Assembly (NCBI GenBank): GCA_964430755.1
Contig: CAYSFT010000008.1
Span: forward strand, 1-61,405
Direction of reading: 5' to 3'
DNA length: 61,405 nucleotides
From: Flemingiibacterium sp964430755
GTDB taxonomy: Bacteria; Bacillota; Clostridia; Oscillospirales; CAG-272
Shown here piece by piece: positions 52,901 to 58,760 of the stretch (position 1 is its first letter; every line of letters begins with the position of its first letter). A model generated the notes under the pieces. The model worked only from the letters and a program-made list of their open reading frames with translations. It ran no database searches and was not told where the DNA came from. The position numbers and the translations under genes were made by a program.

Positions 52901-52980
52901 TGCTTGATATCAAGGGCGGTCAAACGCCTGAGGACAACAAGGACTTTGACCTTAATAACGTCAAGATCTCTGTTAATTGA
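46942..52980 (+). CDS. Giant secreted protein of repeated jelly-roll (CBM-like) modules
   Basis: A 2012-residue mature reading (start at 46942 behind TGGAGG; an upstream in-frame extension of 18 codons lies over the promoter region). Signal peptide 1-26 (ITAIAS). About a dozen beta-sandwich modules of two alternating kinds follow. One has L.AG.YK..F..R and a C-terminal IKD or D-F strand. The other has YYTTAGTG, then AG.YTITG.F and the ending DI.FTEI. Near residue 1530 comes the ELIER segment with a short hydrophobic stretch (VNIGTIMTLLILKK), as in the 1941-residue giant. Three related modules close the protein (YNISYDIRA, TVRSYMNN, HEWLHVES; then YTISYDIRA, TVRAYVNN, HEWRHVET). No catalytic domain or wall anchor is seen. 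It heads the second giant-secreted-cytosolic operon. Confidence 0.8.
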   Translation: MKKRRLLSLLLAITLISSSMPITAIASPTATENAESAATIVESDGWLANGAAAKAATDADADGDGKYIHVSADTVLPGIVYSNPNVTLKAGKTYKFVVSMRSTPILNPNAASEANKYVNLRVRLTGLWDKLLPQIKDHGAFESLVASETLSAGTFTIKDTWTEQFVVFKVGSSDITLASPGINFRGGGSEDDAAAFDIDAMAIYEVEKSADSGNYLLVNNNNLVEDYLDISRWGTNSNIGSASSYAELIDSEDYYSAAAGTENTVITALDQTSKLASGTYTLTGDFRVGGGVTIEELLAAYSDKNVTLELNAAIGTAKADTVKITPFEFKTVSFNFDLPAGGSLADLAITLDGVRPLDFKNLELVYAPYTVNENWAGDNDTGARYIGSESYTIIAAADSTAIGSADAYSVGGQTLPAGNYKLTFSVRNDPENASDANAMALRFGGYVESCGQVLKVGDRYPWGNTAAEKLFTVNSVKANGTAYTGAADPTLTSDWVTYEADITSYVAAPFKLIISGAKSPINIKDWSIEGYNSEYTFSGVTNTDYKQIAGAATEIAPYYTTAETGATALVYVGDDTTEYTAGSYTITASVRPSASTTLTADIKGTTASADLTADTWQTVTFKLEMREKFTMSDITIELGGAEIDFTEIEFAGVQHAVSTDWMTGDGKQVIYLEEKEDYTCLTPIAEFTEAQGNVYTSFFKLLNLPTGSYKISFKARLDASTPYSGNYIFAGIGGVYSGNTIFNAANQTGNSGNFTVVSSAIDGAMVTARKQFVALTEEWVTFESEITNSAAADLYLGVFKDPDTGVALANIKDLTITETTTNTPVDFAFNSYANSSSGLSGGYAYEPVSHYTTAGTGSGQLVYVGAEKNFEAGLYTFEAMVKSSEASTPLALSVANTDILVTNTITNQWQKVTFEIDARTDFDMNDIVLDFAGDLYFTEFTMDGHAYKFNDAWIGNNGDRPVFVEVTEDYLILDVNPENMPVDILNPDGSVKFAGSYRYDVVNLPAGSYTVSFKARLDASAETQNSLQVGLGGLNNVESAWSLYNRDKYAGDATIDYAKIDGVDNTNVQFATLTKDWQSFEVSFTSTSDYILKLMAENRNSAMNIMDFTVIDNATGAEVMGCRFDISADTSYGGKAGTSYEPVPYYTTKGTDATAIEPIVGKECEPGLYTITGKFSAPAGTTLSATVNGEAYASVELTESLADYVLEIDAREPFDMADIELAFSGEYLNFTDINIKEEVYTTLGTWEGENGEIIVKVEGHDEYKTIIPTAGSDLSANEGYCVQYKIADLPAGTYKFTGELRYSETDSTNLKTGFYAGIGGWYSSNGLFCPVNANKGTALKVNYATLDGVAVDHQFPILSKNWQVYESEFTIEKSSELNIALYRYGGVEYAAADFKPFKIVNVETGDEVDYTFTPVGGSGTIYSYGDYYTTAGSGTGSISPAIGSDSDYALSAGVYHIKGKFRPNDTEAELSAYINDVALQTLSGTSEITLSGNDWREVTFVISTRVELNTTDIRLMFNNDIDFLGDIEIELIERYVDLSTVNIGTIMTLLILKKEESEAYDPANPFSLAISRGGAKYWENNGQTITFVKADDGNFIRVSDIKKNTDSLVYRPGVTLKPGLYILSVEMRTSNPGEKTKLRLTTGGDIYSEALNNEWTKVEFMFEVEKKQDLFIKIFGGPMAKFVQDFDIRNLSIINTDDIEGGFNLYQAGDFETEGVYGWAPGYGAGYGKVKWMQEEDGNGFLRVYDRPVGHAPVNAYLGFKAVIGATYNISYDIRASQEGDVFTVRSYMNNVGLTVANANPNSPIEFDITHEWLHVESTFVATESGPLTLEIKGGQSTDSPDESDFDFDNITIIKSGGATEDDLYPAGTFDDKVTATALWKPGYGSMKFTWNEENGDGYITVSGRDVNHFPARLTGPFAAEAGRTYTISYDIRATNEGEEFTVRAYVNNTALKVDNPSNANGNEFIINHEWRHVETTYVASADGGFLLDIKGGQTPEDNKDFDLNNVKISVN

Positions 52981-53010
52981 ACCGATAATGTATAACAAGG
53001 AGAAACACGT

Positions 53011-55344
53011 ATGAGAATAAATAAAATTCTTTCTGCTGTTCTCGCACTGGTAATGGTGGTTTCCATCATTCCGGTGCTTGGAACGGGCGTTACAGCTGCC
53101 ATCGACGATGATTGGCAGGGACCGCTTTCCATTAAAAACACCCTGACAAACGAAGATAAGAAAACCAACAAGCTCCCTATGTCAAGCTTTGACGTTGAAG
53201 ACTCTCTTGTAAACTGGGATACCAGCGGACAGCTCCTCAGATGGATGGAGGACGCTAACGGCGGTTATCTTGAGGCTTCACGCATCAACTTAAACTATCT
53301 CGGCTTCAGATACGCCCCTGTATTTGCGGTTATGCCCGGTATATATAAGTTCACCGGTTATTTCCGCACGGCAAACGAGGGTGAGATTGGTTGTCTTCGT
53401 GTACATTTCGTGCAGTTTAACCCCGATGATCCCACCATAACTGAAACGGTAAAGACTGCAAGAGTTTACATTGAAAACGATTGGACTTATGTTGAGTGCT
53501 ATGTTGAGCTCACAGGTGAACTCCAGCACATCCTTGTAAACGGCGGCGGATATGCCTGGTATATCCAGGACTACTGCATGGACCAGTTTACATTCACCAA
53601 GGTTGATTCAATTCCTGAGGGTGCAAAGAGCGAATTCGGCACTCCCAACACCGACATAGAAGCAAAGGAATCAATGGCTGCAAACTTCTATGTTCTCCCT
53701 TATGATGCGAAGGAAGAAGCAAAGAAGTACAATGACGTTAAAGGACTCATCATCAACGCAGACGACTGTGCGCCTCTTTTCTTCGGAAGAAAAGGTTCAT
53801 CCCTCACGTATGAGGATATTGTAAATTATGCAAAGAACTATGAGGGAACACACGTCACGGATTTCTTCATTAACGTAAACGCATCGTGCGGCTCAACATT
53901 CCCGTCCCAAACGATGAGCAACCGTCTTGACAAGTATTACGAGATGAAAGAAAATAATCAATATGACACCCTTTATGAGGAGCTCAAATACACCGTTGAC
54001 GGAATGTATCAGATTTACGATGTCCTCGACACCGACTATATTGGCATTTGGCATGAAACCTTCCGTGAGATCGGAATCAATCCGTGGCTTTCATTCCGTA
54101 TGAACGACTGCCATGACTTCAGCACAACATTCCAGGGCATATACAGTGACCCCACCGGAAAGAACCCGATTCTGAACGAGTTTTACTATGACCATCCCGA
54201 ATACTACCGCGTACAGCATCATGACTATGCAGGATACATGGACCAGCTTCCGAACTATAAGTTCCCGGAGGTTCGCAAATACTATCTTAAGTATATCAAT
54301 GAGGCTCTCAGCTGCTATGATACACACGGTATCGAGCTTGACTTCCAGCGTGAATGCCGTCTCTTTGGTATAGGCGATGAATATCTCGGTATAGATATAC
54401 TTAATCAGTTTATTCGTGATGTTTACGATATTGTTGAAATTTATGAGGAAAAGTACGGACACGATATCAGAATTGCAGCACGTGTTCCGTCCGATCCCAT
54501 GACCTGCTATGAGTTTGGTCTTGATCCCACAACATGGATCGTCGAGGAGCGCATTGATATGATCATCCCGTGCTCGCGTTTTGAGAACAACGACGGTGAT
54601 ATTCCCGTTAAGCTTTGGACATCTATTGCGCATCCCCATAACTGTGAGGTTGTAATGGGTATCGAGTATAATGCTAACAAGGCATATCCGGCAGGCGAGT
54701 CCGTAAGCCATAACATCCAAACTCTTGCAGGACTTTGCTCCAAGGCATATATGCAAGGCGCAGACAAGGTTTACTTCTTTAACTATTTTATGTCGTCAGA
54801 CAACCTCGGACTGTATAATCTCTCCGATGAAGAAAAGATCGTTACAGATGAGCTCACATATAGTCCTCATGACGGCGGCATAGGTTACTTCAACGCTCTG
54901 ACTTCTCTCGGTTCACCCTCAAAGCTGCTTACATTTAACCGCAGATTCCTTATCTCGTATAACGACACAATGCAGATCTGGAAAACATCCTATAATAACC
55001 AGGTTCCGAGAACAATATACGCAAAAAGAGAGCATCAGGTATTCCGTATTCCGATAGGCGAGGTTCTTGAGGGACAGAAGGTGTACGTTATGTTCTCAAC
55101 CGATAATCCTGATGTTGCAGATCCAACTAAGGTTGATGAATTCCCTGAGGTCTTTGTAAACTCAGCAGAATGTAAGTTTGTTAAGATGGATTATCCGGAG
55201 CTCGCATGGACACAGAACAAGGTACTCGCTTATGAGATTCCCGCTGAGGTTCACAACAATGGCTATATGGTGATCGAAATTGCTTCTCCGAAATACGATT
55301 TCAAGATTGACTATATGGAAATTTACGTTCAGGCACACGACTAA
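53011..55344 (+). CDS. Secreted ELD-family putative glycoside hydrolase with one jelly-roll module
   Basis: A 777-residue secreted protein 30 bases after the giant gene, behind AAGGAG. The signal peptide (1-30, VTAAIDD) is followed by one jelly-roll module (about 35-225) closely like the duplicated module of 43670-46567 (IKNTL, then GIYKFTGYFRTANEGEIGC and YCMDQFTF). The barrel (about 240-615) has THVTDFFINVN, INPWLSFRMNDCHD, GIELDFQRE (440-448), YEEKYGHDIRIAARV, FGLDPTTWIVEERIDMIIPCSRF and DIPVKLW. The strand motif is EERID where the other members have EGI. The C-terminal beta-sandwich ends with YMEIYVQAHD. It is likely the extracellular enzyme of the second operon. Confidence 0.76.
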   Translation: MRINKILSAVLALVMVVSIIPVLGTGVTAAIDDDWQGPLSIKNTLTNEDKKTNKLPMSSFDVEDSLVNWDTSGQLLRWMEDANGGYLEASRINLNYLGFRYAPVFAVMPGIYKFTGYFRTANEGEIGCLRVHFVQFNPDDPTITETVKTARVYIENDWTYVECYVELTGELQHILVNGGGYAWYIQDYCMDQFTFTKVDSIPEGAKSEFGTPNTDIEAKESMAANFYVLPYDAKEEAKKYNDVKGLIINADDCAPLFFGRKGSSLTYEDIVNYAKNYEGTHVTDFFINVNASCGSTFPSQTMSNRLDKYYEMKENNQYDTLYEELKYTVDGMYQIYDVLDTDYIGIWHETFREIGINPWLSFRMNDCHDFSTTFQGIYSDPTGKNPILNEFYYDHPEYYRVQHHDYAGYMDQLPNYKFPEVRKYYLKYINEALSCYDTHGIELDFQRECRLFGIGDEYLGIDILNQFIRDVYDIVEIYEEKYGHDIRIAARVPSDPMTCYEFGLDPTTWIVEERIDMIIPCSRFENNDGDIPVKLWTSIAHPHNCEVVMGIEYNANKAYPAGESVSHNIQTLAGLCSKAYMQGADKVYFFNYFMSSDNLGLYNLSDEEKIVTDELTYSPHDGGIGYFNALTSLGSPSKLLTFNRRFLISYNDTMQIWKTSYNNQVPRTIYAKREHQVFRIPIGEVLEGQKVYVMFSTDNPDVADPTKVDEFPEVFVNSAECKFVKMDYPELAWTQNKVLAYEIPAEVHNNGYMVIEIASPKYDFKIDYMEIYVQAHD

Positions 55345-55361
55345 TAAGTAAAATAGCCGAA

Positions 55362-55387
55362 GCGCCTCACGGGAAACTGTGGGGCGT
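55362..55387 (+). promoter_or_regulatory. Intergenic hairpin between secreted and cytosolic ELD genes
   Basis: GCGCCTCAC (55362-55370) pairs with GTGGGGCGT (55379-55387), nine pairs with two G-U and an eight-base loop. No U tract follows. It has the same position and form as the hairpin at 40519-40547 but an unrelated sequence. Confidence 0.55.
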
Positions 55388-55412
55388 GCCTTCTATATGA
55401 GGTGAACTTACA

Positions 55413-56939
55413 ATGGGTAATAAAGGTATAATTTATAATCAGGATGGCGACAGCTTGCTTTTTGTCGTCGGCAAGGACGGATGCACTTTAACCGCGCAGG
55501 AAATGGAAAACTATGCAAGTCAGTTCAAGGGCTCGCACATGACAGACATCATGCTTTGCCTTGGCGGCATCTGCTCAACATTCCCGTCAAAGACACGGAC
55601 AAGTCTTCTCGATAAGTACCATCAAAAGCTTGAGAACGGCATCGAGGTTGATTACGCTAATGATCCGACGCTTGCTGCAGTACATCATATATATGAAGTA
55701 CTCGGAATCGACCATATCGAGGTTGAAATCAGAACATTCCGCGAGATCGGGATCAATCCTTGGATTTCATTCCGCATGAACGATTTCCATGATCTTAACC
55801 TGAGAACATCGCCTATTCTTTCGAATTTCTTCCATGAGCATCCGGAGGTAAGGCGTGTCAAATATCATCCGGAGTTTCACTTTAACAATAGCGACTTCGC
55901 GATGGACTACGCCAATCCACAGGTGCGTGAGTATATGCTCGCTTTCATTGAGGAGTCGTTGGATCGTTACGATGCGTACGGAGTTGAGCTTGACTATACA
56001 CGTGAGAGCGAGGTTTTCGCAAACGGTATCGAGTATGAAGGCCTTGATATAATGACACAGTTTATACGCGACGTTTATACCCTCTGCGGCAAATATGGCG
56101 AGAAATACGGACATAAGGTTAAGCTTGCGATTCGAATCGCCCCCGGCGTTGAGCAGAACTATGAGTTCGGTCTTGACGTGATGGAGTGGATTCAGGAGGG
56201 GATGATCGACCTTGTTACGATCTCCGGCCGCTTTGAGTCGAACGACAATGATATGCCGATAAGACTCTGGAAAACGCTCCTCAAACCGTATAATGTTGAG
56301 CTTGCTGCAGGTATTGAAGTGGCAGGCATCCAGCCGGGGTACGAAATTGCACGCTTCGGTCACACCATCGAAACCTTCGCCGCCTGTGCGGCAGGTGCAT
56401 ATTCGCAGGGAGCAGACAAGATATACTTCTATAATTATTTCCAGGATTTTCAAGCTAAACCCATTGATTTAAATGAACAGCTTGATGCTTACGGAAACGG
56501 AGGGAAGGGCGTCGTTTACAGTACCCTCGGCGATTTTGAGAAGTCGCTTCAGCTTAACAGACGTCATATCTTGTCGATAAATGACAAACAACCGGCGTGG
56601 AGACGCAACCGAATCACAGGTTCACAGCTTCCGTGGACAACCGATCACGGCGGCTCATTCAAGATCACCGTTGGTGAAATTCCCGAGGGCGCACGAATGA
56701 TAATACGAGTTGGATTTGAAGACACTGAAAAAGCAATTAAAAATCCGCCAAGAGTATTTGTGAACTCCGAGAAATGTACATACATCGGAACAGAGAAGCA
56801 TGGAAAGCTTCCCGATAAAATCTTGCTGTGTTATGATGTTCCAAAATCGGCACATAAATACAATGTTCATGCATATGTTGCCGTTAATGAACTGACCACC
56901 GTTAACTACCTCGAAGCATTTATTAAAAACCAGAAGTAA
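55413..56939 (+). CDS. Cytosolic ELD-family putative glycoside hydrolase, tandem copy 1
   Basis: A 508-residue protein without signal peptide, behind GAGGTGA. It has the full barrel plus the C-terminal beta-sandwich: SHMTDIMLCLG, FPSKTRTSLLDKYHQK, INPWISFRMNDFHD, GVELDYTRE (190-198), KLAIRIAPGVEQNYEFGLDVMEW and EGMIDLVTISGRFESNDNDMPIRLWKTLL. The sixth and seventh motif positions are Tyr-Thr, where the other family members have Phe/Tyr-Gln. It is a close copy of the next gene (56962-58488) and more distant from the cytosolic member at 40576. It is expected to act on imported fragments. The two copies may differ in chain-length or linkage preference, which is not visible here. Confidence 0.75.
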   Translation: MGNKGIIYNQDGDSLLFVVGKDGCTLTAQEMENYASQFKGSHMTDIMLCLGGICSTFPSKTRTSLLDKYHQKLENGIEVDYANDPTLAAVHHIYEVLGIDHIEVEIRTFREIGINPWISFRMNDFHDLNLRTSPILSNFFHEHPEVRRVKYHPEFHFNNSDFAMDYANPQVREYMLAFIEESLDRYDAYGVELDYTRESEVFANGIEYEGLDIMTQFIRDVYTLCGKYGEKYGHKVKLAIRIAPGVEQNYEFGLDVMEWIQEGMIDLVTISGRFESNDNDMPIRLWKTLLKPYNVELAAGIEVAGIQPGYEIARFGHTIETFAACAAGAYSQGADKIYFYNYFQDFQAKPIDLNEQLDAYGNGGKGVVYSTLGDFEKSLQLNRRHILSINDKQPAWRRNRITGSQLPWTTDHGGSFKITVGEIPEGARMIIRVGFEDTEKAIKNPPRVFVNSEKCTYIGTEKHGKLPDKILLCYDVPKSAHKYNVHAYVAVNELTTVNYLEAFIKNQK

Positions 56940-56961
56940 GCATTATATAAGGAGAATTACC

Positions 56962-58488
56962 ATGAATAAAGGTATCATTTATAATCAGGATGCTGATAGC
57001 CTTCTTTACGGCGTTGGAAAAAACGGCTGTACATTAACAGTCGAGCAAATGGAAAACTATGCAAGTCAGTTCAAGGGCTCGCATATGACCGATATCATGC
57101 TGTGTCTCAATAACAGCTGTTCAACATTCCCGTCGAAAACACGCACAAGTCTTGTTGATAAGTATCATCAGAAGATTGAAAACGGCATCGAGGTTGATTA
57201 TACATGCGTCGAATCCGTGGCGGCAGCTCATCACATATATGAAGTGCTCGGAATTGACCATATCGAAGTTGAGATAAGAACCTTCCGTGAGATTGGAATC
57301 AATCCGTGGATATCCTTCCGTATGAACGATTTTCACGATTTTCATCTTCCGGCTTCACCGATACTCCCCGATTTCTTCCATGAGCATCCTGATGTGAGAC
57401 GTGTCAAATATCATCCGGAGTTCATAACGAACAACGGTGACCTCAATATGGACTACACCAAAAAGCTTGTCCGCGATCATATGCTTTCATTCATCGAGGA
57501 GTCGCTCGACAGGTACGATGCGTACGGCGTGGAGCTTGACTACACACGTGAAATCGAAGTCTTTGCAAACGGATATGAGTATGATGGCATTGAGATAATG
57601 AATCAGTTCGTCCGTGATGTTTACGCACTGTGCGGAAAATACGCCGAAAAGTACGGTCACAAATTAAAGCTTGCAGTCCGTGTTGCACCCGGTGTTGAAC
57701 AGAATATGGATTTCGGACTCAACGTAATGCAGTGGGTTCAGGAGGGAATGATCGATCTCGTTACGATCGCAGGACGCTTCGAATCCAACGATAACGATAT
57801 GCCGATCAAGCTCTGGAAAACACTCCTCACGCCGTATAACGTAGAGCTCGCGGCAGGCATTGAAATGAACATCCGTCCATATGTGGCGCACAAACCGTTC
57901 GGTCCCACGCTTGACACATTCGCAGCTTGTGCTGCTAACGCATATTCACAGGGCGCTGACAGAATTTACTTCTATAATTATTTCCATCCGTTCCAGGCAG
58001 AGCACATAAAAGCTGACGATTCTGTTTCTGAATCCACTCCAAACTTCCACAAGGGAAATGTTTACAGCTTACTCGGCGACTTTGAGAAGACACTCAAGCT
58101 CGACCGCCGCCACATCTGGTCAATAACCGACAATCAGCCGCACTGGAAGAGAAACCGTATAGTCGGTTCACAGCTTCCTGTAACGCTCACGCGCAGTGTC
58201 GCGTTTAAAATTACCGTCGGCGATATTCCCGAGGGCGCAAAGGTCAGCGTTCATATGGGATATGGCGATGTTGAAAAAGCAAAAGCAAATCCGCCGAGAA
58301 TCTTTGTGAATTCCGAGGAATGTACATACACAGGCACTGAGGAAAACCACAGAACTGCAGCAGGAACCGTATGCTGCTATGATGTTCCGGTAACGGCACA
58401 CAAGTCTAACATTTTCGTGTTTATCATCGTTAATGAGGAGACTACTGTTGATTACATCGAGGCATATATCAAAGCACCGACGGAATAA
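56962..58488 (+). CDS. Cytosolic ELD-family putative glycoside hydrolase, tandem copy 2
   Basis: A 508-residue protein, 22 bases after copy 1, behind AAGGAG. It has no signal peptide. Motifs are SHMTDIMLCLN, FPSKTRTSLVDKYHQK, INPWISFRMNDFHDF, GVELDYTRE (189-197), KLAVRVAPGVEQNMDFGLNVMQW, EGMIDLVTIAGRFESNDNDMPIKLWKTLL, LDRRHIWSITDNQPHWKRN, and a C-terminal sandwich ending YIEAYIKAP. Gene copies 1 and 2 keep long stretches of near-identical DNA around their starts, which points to a recent tandem duplication. It is the last gene of the second giant-protein operon. Its stop codon merges into the repeated 3' element. Confidence 0.75.
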   Translation: MNKGIIYNQDADSLLYGVGKNGCTLTVEQMENYASQFKGSHMTDIMLCLNNSCSTFPSKTRTSLVDKYHQKIENGIEVDYTCVESVAAAHHIYEVLGIDHIEVEIRTFREIGINPWISFRMNDFHDFHLPASPILPDFFHEHPDVRRVKYHPEFITNNGDLNMDYTKKLVRDHMLSFIEESLDRYDAYGVELDYTREIEVFANGYEYDGIEIMNQFVRDVYALCGKYAEKYGHKLKLAVRVAPGVEQNMDFGLNVMQWVQEGMIDLVTIAGRFESNDNDMPIKLWKTLLTPYNVELAAGIEMNIRPYVAHKPFGPTLDTFAACAANAYSQGADRIYFYNYFHPFQAEHIKADDSVSESTPNFHKGNVYSLLGDFEKTLKLDRRHIWSITDNQPHWKRNRIVGSQLPVTLTRSVAFKITVGDIPEGAKVSVHMGYGDVEKAKANPPRIFVNSEECTYTGTEENHRTAAGTVCCYDVPVTAHKSNIFVFIIVNEETTVDYIEAYIKAPTE

Positions 58489-58595
58489 TTATTTTATTGT
58501 ATATTAAAATTTTATATTTTAATATAATTCGTTTCTTCTTCTATTTTCTTCCTCGCCTCCGATTGCGTTTTATGCGTGGTCGGAGGCATTTTTTA
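58488..58595 (+). repeat. Repeated 3' element, copy 2: AT hairpin, CU-rich linker, terminator
   Basis: It starts at the stop codon of the ELD gene. TATATTAAAAT and ATTTTAATATA form a perfect 11-bp stem with loop TTTAT, then a pyrimidine run ends CTATTTTCTTCC. The terminator stem GCCTCCGA (58555-58562) pairs with TCGGAGGC (58580-58587) and runs into ATTTTTT. The upstream 65 bases match copy 1 (46589-46654) at all but a few positions. Confidence 0.78.
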
Positions 58596-58669
58596 TGGCA
58601 TGAAGAATATATTTTTTCAAAAGTACGTGTATCGGACATAAAACCCCGAAAAGATGTCCTTTGGGAGAA

Positions 58670-58698
58670 TTGACTGATTTACAGCAGTGTGATATAAT
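58670..58698 (+). promoter_or_regulatory. Promoter of the third giant-protein gene
   Basis: TTGACT (58670-58675), 17 bases, TATAAT (58693-58698). GGTGA...TCACC arms in the leader can form a weak hairpin. Confidence 0.7.
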
Positions 58699-58760
58699 TA
58701 TTATGGTGACTTTAATATAAAATTTCAGTATCACCAAAAAATACTTTATGGAGGCAAAAC

